This document shows positions 1 through 11,100 of a stretch of 64,000 bases of DNA, piece by piece (the stretch's first letter is position 1; each line of letters opens with the position of its first letter). Under the pieces are notes generated by a model. It made no database searches. It worked only from the letters and a program-made list of their open reading frames with translations, and was not told the origin of the DNA. Made by a program: the position numbers and the translations under genes. Source of the stretch: Hemileia vastatrix (lineage: Eukaryota; Basidiomycota; Pucciniomycetes; Pucciniales; Zaghouaniaceae). The stretch lies in the NCBI GenBank assembly GCA_030280995.1, contig JASXTE010000005.1, positions 29,184,501 through 29,248,500 on the forward strand, written 5' to 3'.

Positions 1-1552
1 GAGTGATGATACTCCAATATACTGTAAGAATTTAATGCCATTTTCCTCCAGGCATCTTGATCCATTCTACCTGAAAATGTGGAACAAATTTTTTCCACAG
101 ATTCTCTATGCTGGGCCAAGACAAAGCGGTAATTTGATTTAGCAGTAGATGATTATGCCTCATTATCTGGATTGGATTTATAAGCTGGGGCAGTGGAAGG
201 AATGGCAGTTGAAGATGAGGCAATGGGAGCTGAAGTGGGTTGGGGAGGGAAAGATGTAGAGGAAGCAGGTGTATGAACTGAAGCAGGGATAGAACTTTGT
301 TCTTTTGAAGTTGAAAAAGATTCTGGAGGGCCAGCCAGTTGAAATGAAGTTGAAGCAGATAAGGGTCTTGAGGATTCATCAGGGATAGATTTTTCAGCTG
401 GAGCATTAGCAGTAGTTTGAGTTGAAGGGGACCGAGCAGGAGATTGAACAGGGGGAGCTGGAGCAGGGGGAGATGTAGCAGTGGGAGATTTAGCAGGGGG
501 AGGTTTAGAAGTGGGAGGGTTAGAAGGGGTTAATTGGATGATTGATTTGGTAACAGTTGCTTTAGAACCAGCAGGTTTCTTTGAAGGGAGTGATGGAGCT
601 TCAATATTTTTAGCAGGTTCAGGAATAGAGACAGAAGGATTGGGGATACAGGGAGCTGATGAAGTTTCCTCTGGGGGAGGAGGTATCTCGGAGGTTGAGG
701 CTTGTGGTAGTGAAGAATCTAGATTAGCTGATAACCTTTGCCTCTTGGGTGCATCCTATTTGTATAGTGAATGTAGCTTTGAGTGAGGCTGGGAGTCATC
801 CTCTGAGTCAGATAGAACAGGATGGCTGGAAACTTTAATGGTCTGTTTTCTTTTTGAAGCCCTTGTTTCAGGTTTGTTTGTGAGATCAATGATGACAATT
901 TTATCATTTGGTGGAAGCTTTTTTCCACTAGAAACAGCTAAAATTGAATAAATTAGTTATTTGAAAAATAATTAATACTAGAATACATACTTTTTTTGGA
1001 TTTTTCACATGCAAGTAGAAGCTCTTGAACCTTTTGCTTGATTTCGCCTTAAAGAATCTTCTTGCCAGTAAGTTTCTCCACTGATGCTTGAAACTCAGAT
1101 ACAGATGTGAGGAAATCATCCTTTGAGACTTGAATGACTTCATCCTTCAAAATTCTGTCCTTGTGCTCTTCAAAGTCATCCATTTCGTGAGCGTGATCTG
1201 AAGCACCATCTGAAGTAGAGCTTGTTAGCTCAAAATAAAACTAATAATGATACAAAAAACTCACCAGAGCCTCCACCTGATTCTTGAGAATCTTTTATAG
1301 AGGAGAGAGGGCTAGATATATCCATGGACTTAGAAAGCTTTCCAGACTCTAATTGATACAAGAAGAGACCAAAGTAAAAAAAAAAGAACTGAAGAGGTAA
1401 AAATTACACAAAAAATTAGACTTGCCTGTTCCAGCATTATCTTTATCTTGAGTAGAAACTTGTGCTGTAGCAGGTACAGGCAATGCTGATTCTTCAGCCA
1501 CAGAGGGAGAGCTTGGAGGGGCTTGGCTAGGGGTTGAAGTCTGGGAAGGCAT
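1..1552 (-). pseudogene. Decayed multi-exon Pro/Ser-rich protein gene
   Basis: The family is not recognised. A start at 1552 and four exons (1426-1552, 1265-1348, 991-1209, 937 downwards) join in consistent phase through introns of 77, 55 and 53 bp. The first intron would use a GC-AG donor (GGCAAGT). The predicted protein has a Ser/Pro/Ala-rich N-terminus, a charged middle (MDDFEEHKDRILKDEV), a basic stretch and a long low-complexity Pro/Ser/Thr tail. It ends in a better-formed charged segment (SNYRFVLAQHRESVEKIC) that runs off the left edge. Three in-frame stops (TAA 1049-1051, TAG 756-758, TAA 153-155) interrupt one otherwise continuous frame, and each is one C-to-T change from a Gln codon. 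Similar low-complexity genes ride on transposons in rust-like genomes, so it may be transposon-encoded. Exon calls are good; function is unknown. Confidence 0.55.
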
Positions 1553-1993
1553 AATATCTGAATGAGTTGAGAGAGTTGAGCCTGATTGTGGTTAAAGAAA
1601 GAAAGAAGCAGCTGCAGATGTAATTGCGCATGAATCTCAATGTGAAGGTCATCTCATATTCATTATTCACATTGAAGTTGAATGCAATAAATTTTAATTT
1701 ATTTACAAATTTATATATATTAATTTAAATTGAAATATAATTTTATAAAAATTAAATTGAACTCATATGTGCATAGCACAGCCATGTTATTTCACAGCCT
1801 GCCTGATTTTGTTTTTTTTTGTGGTGTTTTTGAATTTTTTGTGATTAATTTGAGCTTACTATAAATTAACATATACTTAAGTTAATTTAATTTTTCTTTA
1901 AATTTTTATTAACTCTTAATTTTTCTATATTATTATTTATTTAGCCTAATGGCACATTTAAATTTTTTATTATTTATTATTTTCATTTTTTAG
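1553..1993. other. AT-rich non-coding stretch
   Basis: I see no coding potential. The stretch is T/A-rich with homopolymer runs and leads into the hairpin cluster; the part upstream of 1552 would hold the promoter of the decayed minus-strand gene. Confidence 0.5.
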
Positions 1994-2503
1994 CCATATG
2001 AAAAAAGGTGTCACTGATACTTTTTTTCATATGGTCATTTCTTTTTCTCACACTATAGCTAGATGAACCAGAATATCTGGTCCATCTAGCTTTTTCCCTT
2101 TTTTTTCGCTTCTCACCTCTAGGACACGTGCAGCAAAGTATCGCAGAGATACTTTGCTGCACGTGACAAGTAATGGTTTAGGTGGCCAGGTCAAATGGAC
2201 CATATCATAAAACAGATATGGTTCATTTGGCCCAGCCTTTGGTGGCTAGCTACTGGTCACATGCAGCAAAGTGTCGCAGCAATACTTTGCTGCACATGAC
2301 TAAGTAGCAGGCACCAATCCTGGCTCAAAAATGAGCCATAAGAAATTGAATTTTCGATTAATATAGCAAAAATACGTGAGTTAAAATACTGTGGTCCCAT
2401 GAAAGTAAAAATAATTGTGGGATTTTTTTTCATGTGATCAGAGAATGTGAGTTTAAAAAAAGGTTCAATGCACCATAATTTAAACATTATGGTCCATCAA
2501 ACC
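1994..2503. repeat. Cluster of consecutive hairpins (foldback-like)
   Basis: At least six inverted repeats lie in a row. They are 1994-2034 (arms CCATATGAAAAAA / TTTTTTTCATATGG), 2057-2091 (AGCTAGATG / CATCTAGCT, one mismatch), 2125-2165 (perfect 18-bp stem CACGTGCAGCAAAGTATC with loop GCAGA), 2189-2232 (about 18 bp, two mismatches), 2241-2315 (GTCACATGCAGCAAAG / CTTTGCTGCACATGAC, extended by outer complementarity GGTG / CACC) and about 2464-2503 (ACCATAAT / ATTATGGT core). The GTCACATGC and GGTCCATC words recur in the foldback repeat near 53.6-53.8 kb, so this is probably one repeat family. Confidence 0.75.
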
Positions 2504-3712
2504 ATGAATAAGGGAACTGGGACAGGTGATGGCTTTGGAATAAGTATATAGGTAATTCTTTTTTCAATGTGAAAAGTGAGTAATTGGGGAGTTTCATAGG
2601 ACTAAATCAACAAAAAATTTATTTTTTTCAACTACATTTTACTACATATTTGATGGGAAATAACAAATATATAAATTTGTGACTGGCAACATGGAGAGAG
2701 AGAAAAAAAGTAAGCAGAGATTAAACATAATATTTATATAAGGTTATGGATTTTAAGTTTATGGAATTGAGAAAGGTTTTTATGAGGGGTTTAACAGAAT
2801 TTTACTAGAGAGAAACACCTTTTCACAGCCTTTCCTGGCACTTTTTAAGCCCCTTTTCCACTCCCAGTGGGCCCCAGGGGAGCCCCACTGAGGGTGACAG
2901 AGGTGCTAAAGGGGGGCTTCAAAGGTTTAAAATAAGTGATTCAAAGGGGTAAGTCAGAGGTAATGAAGGTAAAATTAATAATATACTGTTCTTAAAATAT
3001 AAAATAATAAATTTTTTTTTTTGGTTTTTATAAAATTAAATTTTTTATGTCAAATTTTTTGTATAATTTTTTGGTGTTGAAGATAGCAATTTTCAAGATT
3101 CTCAATATCAAGGTACATATAAATTCCTTGAAATTTCATTGGGAAATTAAAAGATGTTTTTGAATTTTAATAAGCTATTTCATAAGGTAAAATTTAATCA
3201 AATGTACTAAAATATATTGTGATATTATTCTATACACTGAACACATCTAGCCTTCAAATCTAAAACCATTTCTAGGAAACAGGTTCTTAGAATGTTGCAA
3301 GATGATTATTCAAGTAAAATATGAAGAAATATAACCATTATTAATTTATGTAAGCAGCTGTAAGCTAAAGTAAATGTAGGAAAATCAGTATTATTTAATT
3401 ATTGATCTCTCAAACTATATTTGATGACATTTTTTTACAAAATATGAATTTAATTTATTAAATTCACCTCCAAAAAATTAAAAATAAAGTTCCTTGAAAG
3501 TTTTTACTATTTAAAAATGAAGATTTATTATGTAGTACATGTAGTTTTTATATATAATTGAAGGATTTACATTATTAATTTAGCCCTTTATACTTCTGCA
3601 TTAAATTAAAACACTTCCAAACAAAAAAGTCCCTTTGTTCCTAAATATAAAGTCCTATATATAGGGCTCTGCTTCCTCAAAAAATTGTCCCATCTTTTAT
3701 TTCTTTACCATC
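2504..3712. other. Non-coding; GC-rich hairpin and possible TATA box
   Basis: No ORF is convincing. Positions 2859-2896 form a GC-rich inverted repeat (CACTCCCAGTGGG / CCCACTGAGGGTG) in otherwise AT-rich DNA. A similar patch (AGCCCCCAGGTGGGCC, GGCCCCAGGGG) occurs at 54.40-54.43 kb. CTATATATAGGG at about 3655-3666 lies about 50 bp upstream of the ATG at 3713 and could be the core promoter of the helicase gene. Confidence 0.45.
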
Positions 3713-6071
3713 ATGGATGTTTCTACTATCAAACCCGTTTGTATTGGCATCTTGAGGTCCTACACCACAACTAGTCACAATACAGCTTCAATTCAGAAAC
3801 AGCATGTTTCTATTTATTTATCTAAAACTGAAAATATTATCAAAATATTTTCACAGAAGCCAAAGTTTTGTGTGGAAATCTTATCTCTACACATGCAAAG
3901 GTGCTCTACACTCTTCTTGGAAAACCATCCTCCTCAACAACTATAGCTCCAGTTGGTGGTTGGACGCCTGGTCAAGAAACACCTCTTCTACTCATTGAGA
4001 CTCTTCTTGTTCCTCATCTAGATCTCACCCTTCCTCCAACAATCAATATATTACTTTTCTGTTTACCGGCACATATTTCTTCCCTCTACACCTTCCTTCT
4101 TCCTATCAAAGAGGATATTTCTGAGCCAACTAACTATACACCCTCTCTTCACTTGGGTTGTGAACTTCAATATTCGTTTTCAACTCAGCTTGACGGTTCA
4201 CTCATTCACATACAGGAACTCCTCTCCATCAAATTCAGTCACCCAGCTTCTATGGCTCAACCCCAACATTTTAAAACACGCCTTTTACCCCATCAAAGCC
4301 AGGCTCTTGCATTTATGCTACTTCAGGAAAGGTGTACTGAAACATATTTATGGAGGTGCTGTGGAAATTTGACTTGGGAAAATGAATTGAGTGGAAGAGT
4401 TACCAACACACTTCCAAAATCAATTCTATTAGCAGATGACATGGGCCTTGGGAAGACAGTGTCAACAATTTCTCTGATTGTTAGTACTTTAAATGAAGCT
4501 GCTGAATTTTCACGTCTTCAAAACCCTTCATCAAGCACAAAGAAGGTGAAGGCAACACTCATAGTGGTCCCTCAACTTTATTGAAACAATGGGAACACAA
4601 AATTTTACGACATACTGATCCTTGTTTGATGATAAAAGTGATTATTCATCATGGAAAGGGCAGAAGTGAAAATTTCATAAGCTTTTATGAGGCTGACATT
4701 GTCTTAACATCATATCATATTATGATAAATGATTTAGGAAGTTTAGAAAAGGAAGGTTTGTTCCATGTTCGATGGTTTCGTGTGATTCTGGATGAAGCAC
4801 AGTAAGTTTTTAATCACTATTGATTTAATAAATTTGATTCAATTTCCTATAGTCAGATACGTGATCCATCTTCAAAGTCCTCCATATTTGTTACTGCACT
4901 AAAAAATCTCGCCGTCTTAGTCTAACTGGAACTCCCATCCAGAACAAAGTCCAAGATTTATTTCCCATCTTTCAATTTTTACGTCTTGAGCCACTATCAA
5001 CCTCTGAAGGATGGAATAAATAAGTGGGAACTCCAGTAAAGAAAGGCCAATTTACCAATGTCAAAAAGATTATTCAAAACGTCTTAGGGGACATAATGAT
5101 TTGAAGGACAAAGAATTCTATATGTCTGGATCAGGGGGATGTTAACTTCATAAATAGAGTGAAATATCAAAACTTCATTATCAATTTGACGGGTCAACTT
5201 TCAGAAATGAACATCATGCGGCATAATACCTTATTCAAGCAGCTCAACATGGATGAAAACAGCTTACCTGCTAAAGATCGTTCTGGATTAGTGGCTCTAT
5301 CAGCATTGTGACGTTTCTGCAATCACCCTCAGTTCCCACACAATTCAGAAATATCTGTGGTGGAAGAAATGGACTGGAAGGAGAGTCCAAAATTTGTCCA
5401 CCTGGTCAACTTCCTTCTCAAATTATACTCTATTGAAAAAGAAATGAAATGTGTCATTTTCTCTGAGTGGACTGACACACTCAAATTGTAAGTTTTTCTT
5501 TCAATGAAAAAATATTAAAACTAACCTTCAAAATAATAGAATTTCATTTGCTCTTTCTGAGTACAATGTCCGAAATCTCAGATTTGATGGTTCACTTGAC
5601 ATGAGTGCATGGGAAATTGTCCTCCAGTCATTCTCTATCATTGATTCCAGTGTTTTTTTGGTGTCTTTGAAGGCTGGATGAAAAGGTCTTAATCTGACAA
5701 TGGCATCACATGTTTTCTTAATTGTAAGATTTCAATTTCTCAAATTATGATTAATCTAACTTTTATTTTTAGGAACATTACTGGAACCCTTTGATGGAGA
5801 AACAAGCCATTGACAGAGTTTGAAGGATAGGTCAAACTAAAGAGGTCCATGTTTACAGATATATTGTTGCCTCTACAATAGAAGAAAACATTACACAAGT
5901 GGGTAATTTTCCAAGAATCTTTATCAATATTATTACTCAATAATTTAAAATTTTAGATTCAATCAAAAAAACTGTACTTGGCTGAGTAAGCTATTTTCAT
6001 TTTCAACTGTGATTCTTTGAGACTGAATTCGAAATACTTTTAGCTTGGCTGTTCCTGAGAGCAGCATCTAG
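3713..6071 (+). pseudogene. SNF2-family (Rad5/HLTF-like) helicase, decayed
   Basis: SNF2 ATPases remodel chromatin or act in DNA repair in the nucleus. The motifs appear in order: LLPHQSQALAFML, ADDMGLGKT (Walker A, about 4434), a DEAH box made by splicing at 4802-4852, LTGTPIQN (about 4925), RRTK, CVIFSEWTDTLKL (C-terminal lobe), FDGSLDMSAWE, GLNLT and AIDRV-RIGQT. The gene ends at TAG 6069-6071. Introns fit at 4802-4852, 5488-5539, 5724-5772, 5899-5956 and 5986-6043. It is dead: there are frameshifts near 3865, 4580 and 4905, and stops include 5102-5104 (TGA where the family has the first Arg of RRTK), 5679-5681 and 5821-5823. The N-terminal 150 or so residues are unassigned. It may be a host paralogue or a gene moved by a transposon. 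Confidence 0.85.
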
Positions 6072-6314
6072 ATGGGTGAAAATATCTTCATAATCATCTT
6101 GTAATTACATGTAATTTTAATAAAATGTTTGATTTTCTTAGTTTGATTAAAAAATGTTTTTAGGTTCACAAGTGCACAAATGAAAAATAATTATTAGGCC
6201 CTTTCAAAGTTATTAACAAGGGGAAAATGTTAAAATTTGATATATAAGGTGTACTTATCCCCTCTTTTCCCCCATTTCCCCTGATTTGTACATATTTTTA
6301 ATTACCACAAACAA
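6072..6314. other. Short AT-rich spacer
   Basis: No feature is seen other than a short C-rich segment near 6250-6280 just before the next possible ATG (6315). Confidence 0.4.
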
Positions 6315-7202
6315 TGTCTTCATGTAAGTTTCCTATTCAATAGGCTATAATTTTTTCACTAATGTAAAATTTTAGATTCTACTTTAATACCAGCAACAGA
6401 TTTCAAAAGCTCTAGGGCATTCAATAAAATTCTTGCTGAAATAGGTGTTCCCAACTCCAAGGCTACCTCAACAGCTTCTAAAATTGATTTTATAAAGCTT
6501 ATCCTTGGGAAATTCAAGAAAGAAGATACTTATCCATCTTCTCCAACTGTTTCTGAAATCTCTTCTCTTGTCAATCCTTTACCTTCTACTTCCCTTCCAA
6601 CAATATCCGAAGCAACTGAAACCATGGAGGAACTGCAGTTATTTCCCTTTGGGCGGCAAAAAACAATTCCACTTGTTTTTCATCATATTTGTCATAATGA
6701 TGCTAAAGCAGTTGGAATACCTTGACTATGCTTTTCTATGAATGATGACACAGAATGGAATGAATTTATTATCTCTCATCTGACAAAGCACTATTGCTAT
6801 GCCTTCAAAAACCAGGCATTTTGATATTATGTCTTTGATCATAATGAGTACCAAGAGGATTTTGTGCCACTCATATTAGAACAATGGCTCCGCACCCAAC
6901 AGGGACAGTCCAGATCACCTGCAATTTTCTGTCCTGGAAAAAAAATAAGGAAACTAGAAGAAAAGTGAGTCAAGTTTTTTTTTCTAGAGGAACTTTCATT
7001 GAAACTCTACTTCAGTTACAAAAATCTTGGCTCCATACTGCGATATCTGTACTGGATCAAGAATATCTCTTCTTATTTGATAACCCGAGTTATCACTCTG
7101 ACACTGAGCAGGATGAGGAAGGAAATCTTTGGAACAGAAAATTGTAATGGTGATCAGATGAACTTTCCAATTATTATTCCCAGATTGATCAGATTACTTT
7201 GA
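6315..7202 (+). pseudogene. Unrecognised decayed ORF cluster
   Basis: The family is not recognised. An ATG at 6315 followed by a GTAAGT donor and an acceptor at about 6375 would give a short first exon joined to a readable frame (DFKSSRAFNKILAEIGV, then FKKEDTYPSSPTVSEI). That frame carries Ser/Pro-rich and then acidic residues to about 6960, with stops near 6722 and 6821. Overlapping frames continue to about 7200, ending in an acidic DTEQDEEGN segment. Codon quality is better than in the flanking AT-rich DNA, so this is probably an old gene and not a chance ORF. It lies on the same strand as the helicase upstream and the transposase downstream. Confidence 0.35.
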
Positions 7203-8117
7203 ATAAGTTAAGAGGAACCAGAAAATTTAAATCTTTGTATAAACATGTTGTTTCACTTAGAAAAGAATCATCCATTATGTCAGAAACATCATCTTCTCCA
7301 AGTAATCTTCCACTGTGTTGCTATAATACTGATTCATTAACTACATCACAGTTTTTATTGCTATGCAGGAATCGATCCTTTAAAATACCCTCTCTTTTAC
7401 ATTTATTATAATATTTATTCTATTATTTATAACCTTATTTATTTTAAAATATGTGTGCATTCAATAGCAACAAGAAAAATTATTTCACTGTATTTATGAA
7501 TTTTGCAATTTTTAATTTTATCCATTCACAAGAATTCCTTGAATGATGAAAAAATTAAAAAAAAAACACTTAATATCATTTTTCATAATTGAACCTGAAA
7601 GATTACCTTTGAATGGTATAATTTTTAAGTTTTGACATGTCATTGCTTAAATATCATTTTAAATTCATAACTTCTTTCATTTAAATTCTATTCACTCCAT
7701 AAACGTGATTTTAGAAATAAATTATATGGTTCATTATCTATGGTTAAGCTGAATATACAAATATGATTTTTGAACAAAATTTTCCTTTTTCATTTTCCTA
7801 ACAATATAAATTACAGTATTTAAATTTTAAATTATACTTCCTTTTTTCATTGACCAAAATACTCAGAGAATCATGCAGTACAACAAAAAGTACTTTAATA
7901 TTTAAATGAAAAAAGTTTAGTATCTTGTCAATCATTTCTTATACATGTATGTTCAATATCCCTGATTGATTATGGTACAGAATTTTTTACTTGTATCTGT
8001 ATCTTCTACCATGCAGTTCATGCAATTTCATGCTCCTACACCTTTAATATTAAACCCATGAAACTTGAAAAAAAATTTAATTCAATTTAGTATATTATTC
8101 AAATTGAATAATCAGTT
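7203..8117. other. AT-rich non-coding stretch
   Basis: I find no convincing gene. A short ORF at 7199-7411 is Ser-rich and unsupported. The left terminus of the CACTA element would be expected here or further left, but I could not find a match to its right end. Confidence 0.4.
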
Positions 8118-11100
8118 ATGATACATATTTTGGCATGGAATACATCAAATTTCATTTCCCCCTTGTTCCTCTATCACCACCATCCTAAGTATTATATTTT
8201 TATAAGCCATTTAAAAATTCCAACTAAGTACAAGATTTGCATTTGCTCTGAGCTTGGCTGTGATAAAAAGACATTTACTAATCCTAATGGTGAAATTGAA
8301 AGAGGTGTTTCAATGTCTTCTACAACATTTTATAAACATCAACAAAAAATTTTACTCTTTAAAAAAAATCAAGAAAGACAATCACCAACAATTTCCAACA
8401 TTCCATCCTCTCTTCCTTCAACCTCCCATCCTGAAGTAACTTTGAGTTCACGTCCAATTGCCAGCACTTCACAACAAAGAGTCCCCCTCTCAGAAGAGGT
8501 ATGCAATTGAATTATTCTCTAATTTTATATCATTTCTAACCACCAAAATAATTTTTATCATCATAGCCAACCCACCAACCCATTTCAACACCTGATACTT
8601 TGAATACCGACTCAACTACCCCTATTTTAAGAAAATCTAATATCTCAAAATCATCTAGTTTGTTGAACTTGAATTTCCCACATGTTTATTCCTCTGATTT
8701 TTCTCCACCTGCTCTTGCCCATCTCTCACCTTATATTTTCTGTACCCTCATTGAAATCGCTGTGGTAGCCTAAAGTTTAGTATGGCACCTAAGTACGTAA
8801 CTGGAGTTATTACGGCATTCAAGATTGGTGTTATTAATTTTATATAAAAGGGTTTTATTTAATTTATTTGAGTTTTAAATATGAAGAAATTGGTCACGAG
8901 CGAATGCCTACACAAAAACAATTTATTTTACGGAGAAAACTTATTTTTACTGTCTGAAAATGTTATTAGTATCAAGTCGAGTCACTCAAGAACCTTGGGA
9001 AATTTTTCCAGAATTTTTACTATTTTTCTTATATTTTTAAATGAATTTTAAAGTTTTATAGAAATATTTACGTTTTCAGAAATTACTTAACTTTGATGAA
9101 TTTTCACGGGGTAATTAGAGCTGAGCAGACTACGAAAATTGGTTTGGAATATAAAGGGGAAGTATCTCTATTATGTGTAATTTTTCTAGATTTTTTATTA
9201 TAGTTTTTAAGGTTCTAATTGAGTCCGGAAGTCCAGACGGACTCCGTATGGGCTCCAGATTGACTCTGGGAGAGCTCTGGAGGGGAAAACTTAGGCACGT
9301 GACTAGGAATACTTAAGCGCTTCTCAAACTCGAAATTGAGGGGGGGGGATACATAATACAGCTTAATCATTAACCACCACGGTCTCATTTTTTATTACTC
9401 AACAAATTAAATAAATTTGTAATACCCTTATAACTTTATATTTTTTATATTTAACATTTTAGAAATACTATTCAACAATTTAAATCGCACTTCATACAGG
9501 GTATCTTTAGAAAGGTCTTCGTCGCTGGGACTTGATTATTGCTGTCTCATAAAAACTCAAATTATAATAAAAACATAAAATTCAATCTTTACAGATCTTT
9601 CACTGGTACACCTTAATTGTTGTTATCAGTATTTCTTTTCTCAAAAGCCACTTTTACTTAAATCTCAATAAGCGTTAATTATTTTAGAGTTTCATTATTT
9701 TTATCAATCAGATCCAAGTAGACTGGTTAGCTTAGTAATTTAGAATTCCCATTTTGTTATTTTTATTGGAAGGACGGGGTTTTCAGCTAAATCCACATAT
9801 CTCCTCCGGATTCTGCTTACAGCAAGGCGACTGTAAGAGTTTACCTTACCATATTTCTCATGGCCACTTGGTACAAAACCTATCTAGGGACCAAATTGAA
9901 ATAAGAATTAAAGCTGAATTTTTCAAAATTCAACTAATTTCCAGAAGTTTTGGAAATCCTGCTAGTTTTGAACGAGAATATCAATTACTTCTGCACAATA
10001 TATACACTATTATCCAGAGACTTAATCTCAAAGCCCCTTTAAAAATGTTACTCTGTTGTTGGAATTGCTTTCATCAACCTTTCAAATCAGTCAATGAGTA
10101 CAACTATGATCATAGTCACTGCAAACAACTTCTACTAAATCCCATTCCTAAGATGGATGAAGATTTGCTGATATGCAACTACCCCTTGTTCAAAGTGAAA
10201 AATAATAAATCCTTACCAGAAAAAACTTATACAACTCAGTCCCTTATATCTTGGCTTGCACGTCTTCTACTTCTTCCTGGATTTGAGGATGATCTCAACA
10301 CTTCTTTGAGAAGACCACGGCAGACACATGGAAAAATGTGTGACGTATGGGATGGGTCAGTGTGGAAAGAATTTAAAGTTTCTAGTGGAGGTTATTTTAC
10401 AAAACAAAGTGGGAATCTGATTTTTACTTTGTATATGGATTGGTTTAATCCATTTGGGAACAAAATCTGTGGTCATAATAAGGTATCATTTGGTTCAATC
10501 ATACTGATTTGTCTCAATCTCCCACCTCATTTACGATATAAAAAGCAACATGTCTTTTTGACCGGAATTACACCTGGGCCTCATGAACCCAGTTTGGACC
10601 ATTGTAATCACGTTATTACACCACTTTTGGACAAACTTCTTGCCTTGTGGAAAGGATTTTTTTTCTCCAAGACTTATAATCATCCAAATGGATGGTTAAT
10701 CCATGCAGCGATATTTCCTTTGATTGGTGATCTTCCAGCTATCCAGAAGCTTTCAGGATTTTCCAGCTATAGCTCTAACATCCCATGCCATTTTTGCTAC
10801 ATTTCAAAGGAGGAACTGAAATCTGGAAAAATTCCTTCTGAATTTCTTTCTCGGACTGATTCTCACCATTGCACATACGCTCTCAAATGGAAAACTGCTT
10901 CCAGTGCACAAGAAAGGAAAGAAATCTTGGAGAGTAAAGGTTTACAATATTCATCACTTCTTCAGCTTCCATATTGGAAACCAATTTCATTTGTTGGAAT
11001 TGAGTTGATGCACTGCTTACACCTTGGAATGGCAAAGGAATTCAGAAAAACACACCTTCAGATACATGTGGCTGGAGAAAGAATTCAAAAACAAAAGAAA

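Noticed and set aside
1994..2503. CRISPR-like array
   Set aside because: The stems differ from one another, spacers are not uniform and the context is eukaryotic.
8758..9894. Insertion read as a solo LTR starting TGTGGTAG
   Set aside because: No matching CA end with a 4-6-bp duplication was found; the 8-bp duplication with frame restoration explains it better.
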